DNA of 64,000 nucleotides from Mycolicibacterium sp. P9-64. GTDB lineage: Bacteria > Actinomycetota > Actinomycetes > Mycobacteriales > Mycobacteriaceae. The notes below the pieces were generated by a model. It was not told the DNA's origin. It worked only from the letters and a program-made list of their open reading frames with translations, and did no database searches. The stretch spans positions 1 to 64,000 of the forward strand of contig NZ_NPKO01000014.1 of NCBI RefSeq assembly GCF_008329605.1. Direction: 5' to 3'. The position numbers were made by a program, and so were the translations under genes. Every line of letters begins with the position of its first letter. Position 1 is the first letter of the stretch. Of this stretch, positions 9,748-16,689 are shown piece after piece.

Positions 9748-11163
9748 TCAGTCCAGATCGTCGTGCGCCATCAACCGGCGGGCCGCCTCGACGATCGACC
9801 CCGATAGCGACGGATACACCGACAACGTCTGGGCGAGGTCCGTCACCGAGATCCGGTTCTGCACCGCCAGCGCGATCGGCAGGATCAACTCCGACGCGAT
9901 CGGGGCGACGACGACGCCGCCGATCACCACGCCGGTCGCCGGGCGGCAGAAGATCTTCACGAAGCCACGGCGCAGCAGCGACATCTTGGCGCGCGCGTTG
10001 GTGGTCAGCGGGAGCATGATCGTGCGGGCGGGCACGGTGCCGTCGTCGATCGCGGTCTGCGGCACCCCGACGGCGGCGATCTCCGGCCTGGTGAACACCG
10101 CGGCCGCAACCGTCCGCAGTCGGATCGGCGAGACACCCTCGCCCAGTGCGTGATACATGGCGATGCGGCCCTGCATGGCCGCCACGGACGCCAGCGGAAG
10201 CAGGCCAGTGCAGTCGCCCGCCGCGTAAATCCCGGGCGCAGTGGTGCGCGACACCCGGTCCACCGACAGGTAGTTGCCCTTGCCGAGCTCGATGCCCACC
10301 CGGTCCAAGCCGAGGCCGCTGGTGTTGGGCACCGAGCCGACGGTCATCAACGCGTGGCTGCCCTCGACGGTTCGCCCGTCGGCGATCGACACCTTGATCC
10401 CGTCGGCGGTGCGGGTCACCGCGTCGGCGCGGGCGTTCTTGACCAGCGACACGCCTCGTTCGGCGAAGGTCTCCTCCAGCACCGCCGCGGCGTCGCTGTC
10501 CTCGTGCGGCAGGATCTGGTCGCGGCTGGCCACCACGGTGACCGGGACGCCCAACTCGGTGTAGGCGCTACAGAACTCCGCGCCCGTCACGCCCGATCCG
10601 ACGATGACCAGATGTTCGGGCAGTTCAGTGAGGTCGTAGAGCTGGCGCCAGTTCAGGATGCGCTCGCCGTCGGGTTCTGCGTTCGGCAGCACGCGGGGGC
10701 TCGCGCCGGTGGCGATCAACACGACGTCGGCCTTGAGCACGCCGACCTTGCCGTCGGCCGTCGTCACCTTCACGCGGTGGTGGGCCATGCCCGGGACGTC
10801 GTCGACGAGCTCGCCGCGGCCGTGCACGACGCTCACGCCCCGGCTGAGCAGCTGCGCACCGATGTCGGCGGACTGCGAGCGGGCGAGCGTCTTCACCCGG
10901 TTGTGGATCTGCGACAGCGTGATCTTGGCGTCCTCGATCGCGATGTCGAAGCCCAGCCCGTCGGCGCGGCGCAGTTCGGTCCGCACCCCAGTCGAGGCGA
11001 TGAACGTCTTCGACGGGACGCAGTCCCACAGGACGCACGCCCCACCGAGGCCGTCGCTGTCGATGACCGTGACCTGTGCAACGTCCGGGCCGTTGCCGGC
11101 CGCCACTAGTGCGGCTTCGTACCCGGCGGGCCCGCCACCGATGATCGCTATGCGGGTAACCAC
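9748..11163 (-). CDS. lpdA: NAD(P)H quinone reductase LpdA (flavoprotein disulfide reductase family)
   Basis: A 471-residue FAD/NAD(P) enzyme corresponding to Rv3303c. The N-terminal 'IIGGGPAGYEAALVA' binds FAD, 'VIVGSGVTGAEF' binds NAD(P), and 'GIYAAGDCTG' is the second FAD contact. From family knowledge, the M. tuberculosis protein reduces quinones and is not a lipoamide dehydrogenase because it lacks one active-site cysteine and the C-terminal His-Glu pair. Here both cysteines are present (Cys43 and Cys48 in 'GGACVLWDCVPSK'), but the C-terminal block reads 'VYPSLSGS' with no His or Glu. The GTG start at 11163 gives the expected MVTRI opening. First gene of the lpdA-glpD2-rluA run. Confidence 0.92.
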   Translation of the reverse strand: MVTRIAIIGGGPAGYEAALVAAGNGPDVAQVTVIDSDGLGGACVLWDCVPSKTFIASTGVRTELRRADGLGFDIAIEDAKITLSQIHNRVKTLARSQSADIGAQLLSRGVSVVHGRGELVDDVPGMAHHRVKVTTADGKVGVLKADVVLIATGASPRVLPNAEPDGERILNWRQLYDLTELPEHLVIVGSGVTGAEFCSAYTELGVPVTVVASRDQILPHEDSDAAAVLEETFAERGVSLVKNARADAVTRTADGIKVSIADGRTVEGSHALMTVGSVPNTSGLGLDRVGIELGKGNYLSVDRVSRTTAPGIYAAGDCTGLLPLASVAAMQGRIAMYHALGEGVSPIRLRTVAAAVFTRPEIAAVGVPQTAIDDGTVPARTIMLPLTTNARAKMSLLRRGFVKIFCRPATGVVIGGVVVAPIASELILPIALAVQNRISVTDLAQTLSVYPSLSGSIVEAARRLMAHDDLD

Positions 11164-11266
11164 GTGGCCAACTTAGCCAAGCCGACGGTCGATCGCCCAC
11201 TCATCACCTCAAGTCACTGTGCTCCCTGCTGACCGGACCGACGGGCAAAGCCTTAGGCTTGCCCCC

Positions 11267-11740
11267 GTGCCGATCTATGCCGCCTACGGATCGAACATGC
11301 ATCCGGAGCAGATGCTGTTGCGCGCTCCGCACTCGCCGATGGCAGGAACTGGCTGGTTGCACGGCTGGCGGCTGACGTTCGGCGGCGAGGATCTCAGCTG
11401 GGAAGGCGCGCTCGCCACCCTCGTCGAGGATCCCGACTCCAAGGTTTTTGTCGTCCTCTACGACATGACCAAGGAGGACGAGGCCAACCTGGACCGCTGG
11501 GAGGGTTCGGAGCTCGGCTTCCACAAGAAGATCCGCTGCAGGGTGCACAGGCTGTCGTCGGACACCAGCACCGAACCCGTGCTGGCCTGGATGTACGTCG
11601 TCGACGCATGGGAGGGCGGCATACCGTCGGCGCGCTACCTCGGCGTGATGGCCGAAGCCGCCGAGATCGCAGGAGCACCAGCGGATTACGTGCACGATCT
11701 GCGGACCCGCCCCGCGGGCAACGTCGGCCCCGGAACCTAA
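11267..11740 (+). CDS. Gamma-glutamylcyclotransferase-fold protein (Rv3304-like)
   Basis: A 157-residue cytoplasmic protein. The opening 'PIYAAYGSNMHPEQM' is the substrate-loop signature (YGSN) of the gamma-glutamylcyclotransferase/BtrG superfamily, which releases 5-oxoproline from gamma-glutamyl amines. 'GEDLSWEGALATLV' and 'WEGSELGFHKK' fit the rest of the fold. The GTG at 11267 is chosen because it puts YGSN at the usual distance from the N-terminus. Position and size match Rv3304. Its true substrate is not known to me. It runs divergently from lpdA. Confidence 0.8.
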   Translation: MPIYAAYGSNMHPEQMLLRAPHSPMAGTGWLHGWRLTFGGEDLSWEGALATLVEDPDSKVFVVLYDMTKEDEANLDRWEGSELGFHKKIRCRVHRLSSDTSTEPVLAWMYVVDAWEGGIPSARYLGVMAEAAEIAGAPADYVHDLRTRPAGNVGPGT

Positions 11741-11752
11741 CTCTTCCCCCCG

Positions 11753-11812
11753 GCGAGCGTGCGTGTTTGCGGGCGACACGCCGCACATCATGGCCATTTT
11801 GCGCACGCTCGC
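11753..11812 (+). repeat. 60-bp palindromic element, copy A1
   Basis: Perfect 11-bp terminal inverted repeats GCGAGCGTGCG (11753-11763) and CGCACGCTCGC (11802-11812) enclose a conserved inner block 'TGTTTGCGGGCGACACGCCG'. The inner block also offers a nested GCGTGT/ACACGC stem. Three further copies occur in the window: A2 at 11863, B1 at 35304 and B2 at 35435. It sits 12 bp after the Rv3304-like stop. Confidence 0.8.
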
Positions 11813-11862
11813 CCCGCGCGTCGGGCTGGCGTGTAGGAGTCGACGGGCGCAGGCATTCCTCG

Positions 11863-11922
11863 GCGAGCGCGCGCAAAGTGCGCCCCCGGAGCGGCGTGTC
11901 GGCCGCAGACACGCGCGCTCGC
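11863..11922 (-). repeat. 60-bp palindromic element, copy A2 (inverted)
   Basis: Reverse-complement copy of A1 with perfect terminal inverted repeats GCGAGCGCGCG (11863-11873) and CGCGCGCTCGC (11912-11922). Relative to A1, the eighth base pair of the stem is C-G instead of T-A, a compensatory change. The copies are separated by 50 bp. The pair fills the gap between the convergent Rv3304-like and amiA1 genes. Confidence 0.8.
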
Positions 11923-11939
11923 GGAGGAACGAGGCAGCA

Positions 11940-13109
11940 CTACAGCTGGGCGGACTGCTCCACGATGTTGGTGAACACCCGCACGCCGACGGCCAGGGCT
12001 CGCTCGTCGAGATCGAACGTCGGCTGGTGCAGATCGAGCTGCGGGCCGTGGCCCGACCACACACCGAGGCGGGCCATCGCGCCGGGCACGTCCTCCAGAT
12101 ACCAGGAGAAGTCCTCGCCGCCGCCCGACTGCCGGGTTGCAGTCAGCGCGTCGGGCCCAACGGCCTCGATGGCGTGGGTGATGATCTGCGTCGACACCGC
12201 CTCGTTGACGACCGGCGGCACACCGCGCCGGTACTGCACGCTGTAGTCGACGTTCAGCGGCGCCATCAACGACGAAACGATCTCGCGGACAAGCAATTCC
12301 ATCGCGACCCAGGCCTCGCGGCTGGCCGTGCGGATGGTGCCTGCCACCGTGCCGGACTGTGGGATGGCGTTGGCGGCCACCCCGGCGTTCACCGCGCCCC
12401 ACACCATCACGGTGCTGTCCCGCGGGTCGACGCGCCGTGACAGCACGCCAGGGACGCCGGTGATCAGGGTGCCAAGCGCATAGACCAGGTCACCGGTGAG
12501 GTGCGGCCGCGAGGTGTGCCCACCAGGCGAGTGCAGCGCGATCTCCACCTGGTCGGCCGCCGACGTGATCGGGCCCGCGATGACCGCGACCTTGCCGACC
12601 TCGAGCCGCGGATCGCAGTGCAGCGCGAAGATCCGCGACACCCCGTTCAGCGCACCCGCCGCGATGGCGTCGATGGCGCCACCGGGCATCAGCTCCTCGG
12701 CGGGCTGGAACACCAGCCGAACGCCGACCGGCAGTTCGGGCACCGACGCCAGCGCCAGGGCCGCCCCCAGCAGCACCGACGTGTGCCCGTCGTGCCCACA
12801 GGCGTGCGCGACACCCGGGGTCAGCGATGTGTAGGGCGCGCCCGTCCGCTCGGTCATCGGCAGCGCGTCCATGTCGGCCCGCAGCGCGACCCTTGGACCG
12901 TGTTCTGGACCGAAGTCGCACGTCAGCCCGGTGCCGCCGGGCAGCACCTTCGGGTTGAGGCCGGCATCGGCCAAGAGCGATGCCACGAACTGCGTCGTCG
13001 CGAACTCCTGCCGGCCCAGCTCGGGGTTGGCGTGGATGTGCCTGCGCCACGCCACCAGATCGTCGAAGTGGGCGGTCAGCCACGCGTCGGTGTGGTCCTT
13101 GATGCTCAT
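11940..13109 (-). CDS. amiA1: M20-family amidohydrolase AmiA1
   Basis: A 389-residue zinc amidohydrolase of the N-acyl-amino-acid/indole-acetyl-amino-acid hydrolase type. Metal-binding blocks are 'HANPELGRQEF', 'LRADMDALPM' and 'ACGHDGHTSVLLG', followed by 'FQPAEELMPGG', 'HCDP' and 'GGGEDFSWY'. It hydrolyses an amide bond of an unknown N-acylated substrate in the cytoplasm. The ATG at 13109 overlaps the amiB1 stop (ATGA). This makes a coupled amiB1-amiA1 pair matching Rv3306c-Rv3305c. The longer open frame upstream is only open in the shadow of amiB1. Confidence 0.9.
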   Translation of the reverse strand: MSIKDHTDAWLTAHFDDLVAWRRHIHANPELGRQEFATTQFVASLLADAGLNPKVLPGGTGLTCDFGPEHGPRVALRADMDALPMTERTGAPYTSLTPGVAHACGHDGHTSVLLGAALALASVPELPVGVRLVFQPAEELMPGGAIDAIAAGALNGVSRIFALHCDPRLEVGKVAVIAGPITSAADQVEIALHSPGGHTSRPHLTGDLVYALGTLITGVPGVLSRRVDPRDSTVMVWGAVNAGVAANAIPQSGTVAGTIRTASREAWVAMELLVREIVSSLMAPLNVDYSVQYRRGVPPVVNEAVSTQIITHAIEAVGPDALTATRQSGGGEDFSWYLEDVPGAMARLGVWSGHGPQLDLHQPTFDLDERALAVGVRVFTNIVEQSAQL

Positions 13110-14284
13110 GCGCGATCCGCCTTCAGCCGCAGCACGCGGTCCCGCTCGGCGGGTGTCTCGGCCAGTGCGACGACCGTGCGCGCCAGCATGATGGCCCCTT
13201 CGACGACGGCCTTGTCGGCGCTCGGTCCCGCCGCGGCCGCGGCGAAGCCGGGCTGGTGGATGGACGCGCCTCCTGCGTCGATGCCCACGATCGGGTGGAT
13301 GCCGGGCATCACCTGTGTGACGTTGCCCATGTCGGTGCTGCCAAGCGGCAGCGCGGCTTCGATTTCGACGGCGACGGGCGAGCGGCCCATCCGCACCATC
13401 TCGGCGCGGAAGGTGTCGGCCAACCACTGGTCGGGGGTCAGCTCGAGGTAGGACGGCTCGGTCGCGCGGACGTCGAACTCGCATCCTGTGGCCACCGCGC
13501 CTGCCCGGAAGCAGTCGCCCATCCTGCCTTCGAGCTCGCGCAGCGACCACGCGTCGTTGGCGCGCATCGTGTATTCCATCTCTGCCCGGGCGGGGATGAC
13601 GTTCGTGGCCTGGCCTCCGTCGGTGACGATGCCGTGCGCCATCTGGCCAGGCGCGAACTGCTGGCGCAGCAACCCAATCGCCACCTGAGACACGGCGATC
13701 GCGTCGGCGGCGTTCAAACCCAGATACGGCGCGACGGCGGCGTGCGCCTCGCGGCCCGAGTAGACGACCGCGACCTGAGACAGCGCGAGCGAGCGTGCGC
13801 GGGCGATGTCGAGCGGCCCGGCGTGCAGCATCACCGTCGCGGCGATGTCGTCGAACAAGCCGGCGTCGAGCATCAGCGCCTTGCCGCCGCCCGCTTCCTC
13901 GGCGGGCGTGCCCAGCAGCACCACGGTCAGGTTCAGCTCGTCGGCGACGTCGGCGAGCGCGAGCGCCGCACCGACCGCCGATGCCGCGATGATGTTGTGG
14001 CCGCATGCGTGACCGATACCGGGCAACGCGTCGTACTCCGCGCAGATGCCGACGACCAGCGACCCGCTGCCGTACTCGGCGCGGAACGCGGTGTCCAACC
14101 CGCCGGCCGCCGCCATGATCTCGAAACCGCGCTCGGCGACCAGCGCCTGCGTCTTGGCGCAACTGCGATGCTCGTCGAAGGCAAGCTCGGGCTCGGCGTG
14201 GATCGAGTGCGACAACTCGATCAAGTCGCCACGACGTCGCTGGACTACGTCCTCGACGGTCGTCGAGGCGGTGGCGGTGGACAT
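13106..14284 (-). CDS. amiB1: M20-family amidohydrolase AmiB1
   Basis: A 392-residue paralogue of AmiA1. It has the M20 metal-site blocks 'HAEPELAFDEHRS', 'EYDALPGIGHACGHN' and 'GTPAEEAGGGK', and ends with the lid and zinc-domain sequence 'STDMGNVTQVMPGIHP'. Members of this branch cleave N-acyl or p-aminobenzoyl-type amides; the substrate here is unknown. The ATG at 14284 is preferred over the TTG one codon earlier. Only 37 bp separate it from the divergent deoD, so both promoters must overlap each other or the genes. Confidence 0.9.
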   Translation of the reverse strand: MSTATASTTVEDVVQRRRGDLIELSHSIHAEPELAFDEHRSCAKTQALVAERGFEIMAAAGGLDTAFRAEYGSGSLVVGICAEYDALPGIGHACGHNIIAASAVGAALALADVADELNLTVVLLGTPAEEAGGGKALMLDAGLFDDIAATVMLHAGPLDIARARSLALSQVAVVYSGREAHAAVAPYLGLNAADAIAVSQVAIGLLRQQFAPGQMAHGIVTDGGQATNVIPARAEMEYTMRANDAWSLRELEGRMGDCFRAGAVATGCEFDVRATEPSYLELTPDQWLADTFRAEMVRMGRSPVAVEIEAALPLGSTDMGNVTQVMPGIHPIVGIDAGGASIHQPGFAAAAAGPSADKAVVEGAIMLARTVVALAETPAERDRVLRLKADRA

Positions 14285-14321
14285 CAAGGCAGTATCTCAC
14301 CGCGCCGATAGGCTGCTCATC

Positions 14322-15125
14322 GTGACTGGTGCGACCGATCCCCAGGCCATCGCCGACGCGGCCGCCGCAGAACTCCTGGTGCGCACCGGGGTCGACTCCT
14401 TCGACGTCGCCGTGGTCCTCGGCTCGGGATGGGCGCCCGCCGCAGCGGAGCTCGGTGAGCCGTCGGCCGTCGTCGCCATGGCCGACCTGCCAGGCTTCAC
14501 CCCGCCCACCGCAGCAGGCCACGGTGGCAAGGTGCTGGCCGTCGCGGTCGGTGACAAGCGGGTGCTGGTGCTGCTCGGCCGCACCCACGCCTACGAGGGT
14601 CACGACCTGCGCCACGTCGTGCATCCCGTCCGTACGGCCTGCGCCGCGGGCGCCAATACGGTCGTGCTGACCAACGCCGCGGGCGGGCTGCGCGAGGACT
14701 TCACGGTCGGCCAGCCGGTGCTGATCAGCGATCACCTCAACCTGACGGCGCGCTCACCGCTGGTCGGCGCACAGTTCGTCGACCTCGTCGACGCATACGC
14801 GCCGCGGCTGCGAGCCCTGGCCCGCATCGTCGACCCGTCGCTGGCCGAAGGCGTCTACGCGGGGCTGCCGGGGCCGCACTACGAGACGCCGGCCGAGATC
14901 CGGATGCTGCGCACGCTGGGCGCCGACATGGTCGGCATGTCGACGGTGCACGAGACGATCGCGGCGCGGGCCGCCGGCGCCGAGGTGCTTGGCGTCTCGC
15001 TGGTCACGAACCTGGCCGCGGGAATGACGGGTCAGCCGCTCAGCCACGTCGAGGTGCTGGAGGCGGGGCGTCAGTCGGCGACGCGGATGGGTTCCCTGCT
15101 GGGCGCCGTGCTCTCCCGGTTGTAG
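14322..15125 (+). CDS. deoD: Purine nucleoside phosphorylase DeoD
   Basis: A 267-residue trimeric-type purine nucleoside phosphorylase (Rv3307-like), splitting inosine or guanosine with phosphate for purine salvage. Key blocks are 'VVLGSGWAP', 'GRTHAYEGHDL' (phosphate and ribose contact), 'TNAAGGL' and 'HYETPAEIRMLRTLGADMVGMST', the last containing the base-binding region. The GTG at 14322 is the first start giving the family length and lies close enough to a GATAGG-like -10 that the mRNA may be leaderless (inference). Its end overlaps the convergent transporter gene by 55 bp. Confidence 0.93.
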   Translation: MTGATDPQAIADAAAAELLVRTGVDSFDVAVVLGSGWAPAAAELGEPSAVVAMADLPGFTPPTAAGHGGKVLAVAVGDKRVLVLLGRTHAYEGHDLRHVVHPVRTACAAGANTVVLTNAAGGLREDFTVGQPVLISDHLNLTARSPLVGAQFVDLVDAYAPRLRALARIVDPSLAEGVYAGLPGPHYETPAEIRMLRTLGADMVGMSTVHETIAARAAGAEVLGVSLVTNLAAGMTGQPLSHVEVLEAGRQSATRMGSLLGAVLSRL

Positions 15126-16171
15126 CCGAGCTTCTTGGTCAGCGCGACGAAGCCGCGGGCCATCAGCGGTGCGGCGAACAGCATCAGCAGCACCCGCACC
15201 ACCTGGGCGGCGATGATGAACGTGACGTTGGATCCCGTCTCGACGGCCGTCGCCAGCACCGCGTAGATACCGCCGGGGCTGGTGGCCAGGTAGCCCTCGA
15301 GCAGGCTGATCCCGGTCACGTGGGCCAACAGCACGCCAAGGCCTGCGGTGGCGATGTTGAGGAAGACGATCAGTCCGAGTGCGGCGGGCAGGGCCCGACC
15401 GATGGCCTTGAACGACGTCTTGGTGAACGCGACGCCGGCTTGCCACCCGATCACGGCGTAGCCGAGTTGGACCAGTGCAAACGGCACCGACATGCCGAAC
15501 GAGAAGCCCGTGAGCTGCAACGCGATGGTGACCGTCATCGGGCCGAGCAGCCCAGCGCCTGGCAGTCGGATGAGCTTGCCGCCGGTTGTGCCGACGAGCA
15601 CGATGACGACGATCATCGCGATGCTGAGATACCAAGGTGCCGTGCTGGTTTGGGCGGGCGCGGCGAAGTGCCCGGTCTTCTGGGCGTGGTAGACGAAGGT
15701 CACCACGACAGGCATCGACGCGGTGATCAGGGCAACACGCAGGTACTGCACGACGGCGACCACCCGGTCGTCGCCGCCCAGTTCGCGGGCGATCGCGACG
15801 AGACCCGACGCGCCTCCCGCGACCAACGCCAGCGCTCCCGTCAACGGGCTGACGTCGCGGTGCAGGCCGAGCAATGCGCCGGCGACGATGCTCAAGACGA
15901 GGGTGGCGACGGCGACTCCGAGCACGATCGGCCAGTCCGAGCCGAGTGCGGTCAACGCGTCGCGGTGCACCATCGTGCCGATGTAGATGCCAAGCACTCC
16001 CTGCGCGGCGATGCCCGCCTTGCGGGGGACGCGCTGCGGGGCATACGACACCAAGGCCAGCACCATGCCGACGAGCAGCGCCGCGAACAGCGCCGCAGAG
16101 GGCACTCCGACGATGGTCAGCGGCACCGTCACGGCCACCGTGACCAGTACCAACACCATCCACCGCATCAT
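15071..16171 (-). CDS. AbrB-family (ammonia monooxygenase-type) membrane protein
   Basis: A 366-residue polytopic membrane protein with about ten hydrophobic segments in two similar halves. The repeated motif 'GALALVAGGASGLVAIARELGGD' / 'GYLATSPGGIYAVLATAVETGS' is typical of the AbrB/COG3180 family, whose transport substrate is poorly known. Start is ATG at 16171 or 16168; no ribosome site precedes either. It is divergent from the adjacent marR-type gene, and a palindrome (CAAGTATGCACTTG) sits 6 bp before its start. The transporter-regulator pair is inserted between deoD and pmmB, which are neighbours in M. tuberculosis. It overlaps deoD by 55 bp. Confidence 0.75.
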   Translation of the reverse strand: MMRWMVLVLVTVAVTVPLTIVGVPSAALFAALLVGMVLALVSYAPQRVPRKAGIAAQGVLGIYIGTMVHRDALTALGSDWPIVLGVAVATLVLSIVAGALLGLHRDVSPLTGALALVAGGASGLVAIARELGGDDRVVAVVQYLRVALITASMPVVVTFVYHAQKTGHFAAPAQTSTAPWYLSIAMIVVIVLVGTTGGKLIRLPGAGLLGPMTVTIALQLTGFSFGMSVPFALVQLGYAVIGWQAGVAFTKTSFKAIGRALPAALGLIVFLNIATAGLGVLLAHVTGISLLEGYLATSPGGIYAVLATAVETGSNVTFIIAAQVVRVLLMLFAAPLMARGFVALTKKLGYNRESTAPSREPIRVAD

Positions 16172-16176
16172 TAATA

Positions 16177-16190
16177 CAAGTATGCACTTG
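16177..16190. promoter_or_regulatory. Putative MarR operator, transporter side
   Basis: Palindrome CAAGTATGCACTTG (CAAG-N6-CTTG) is 6 bp upstream of the transporter ATG. It matches the second site at 16231-16244, centre to centre 54 bp, about five helical turns. Confidence 0.6.
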
Positions 16191-16230
16191 CTACTTCTCG
16201 CCTGCAAACTGACATTCGGCACATGAAAAC

Positions 16231-16244
16231 CAAGGTATAACTTG
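16231..16244. promoter_or_regulatory. Putative MarR operator, marR side
   Basis: CAAGGTATAACTTG, within the larger arms ACCAAG (16229-16234) and CTTGGT (16241-16246), ends 2 bp before the marR-type ATG. Binding here should block the regulator's own transcription. Confidence 0.6.
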
Positions 16245-16247
16245 GTA

Positions 16248-16685
16248 ATGCAGACGAGCACGGCGAACGCCACCGAACTGCGGGAGTCGATCATGGCGCT
16301 GACCCGCCAACTTCGCCGCCACCGCAGCGACAACGGGCTCACGCTCAGCCAGCAGCAGCTGCTCAGCGAGGTGAGCCGGGCCGGTGTCACCACCCCGGCC
16401 GAACTGGCCACCCGGATGCGGGTACGCGTGCAGTCCCTGACCGACGGCATCAACCACCTCGAGGCGCAGGGGCTGGTGGAACGCAGGACCGACGCCGACG
16501 ACCGACGCCGTCAACTCATCGAGACGACCGCCGACGGCTTCGCGCTACTGGAAGCCGACCGCGCCGAGCGCGACGAGTGGCTCAACACCGCGATGCGCGA
16601 CTCGCTGACCGATCTCGAGTTCGACCTATTGATGTTGGTGGCGCCCGTGCTGCGCAAGCTCGCAGATGCCGACACCGCACAATGA
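16248..16685 (+). CDS. MarR-family transcriptional regulator
   Basis: A 145-residue winged-helix regulator. 'LTLSQQQLLSEVSRAGVTTPAELATRMRV' and 'LEAQGLVERRTDADDRRRQLIETTADG' are the recognition helix and the basic wing (DxRxR) of MarR proteins, with dimerisation helices at both ends. It probably controls itself and the divergent AbrB-like transporter through the two CAAG-N6-CTTG sites. ATG at 16248 is preferred to the TTG two codons earlier. It ends 4 bp before pmmB, so pmmB may be read through from its promoter. Confidence 0.85.
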   Translation: MQTSTANATELRESIMALTRQLRRHRSDNGLTLSQQQLLSEVSRAGVTTPAELATRMRVRVQSLTDGINHLEAQGLVERRTDADDRRRQLIETTADGFALLEADRAERDEWLNTAMRDSLTDLEFDLLMLVAPVLRKLADADTAQ

Positions 16686-16689
16686 ACGC

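Noticed and set aside
11740..11940. Small proteins encoded across the 60-bp palindromes
   Set aside because: Short frames through this region are disrupted differently at the two loci, and conservation follows the stem structure rather than codons.
11940..14735. Single 931-residue protein covering amiA1 and amiB1
   Set aside because: Only the last 389 residues resemble a protein. The preceding part is the wrong frame of amiB1, which has its own complete frame and an ATGA overlap.
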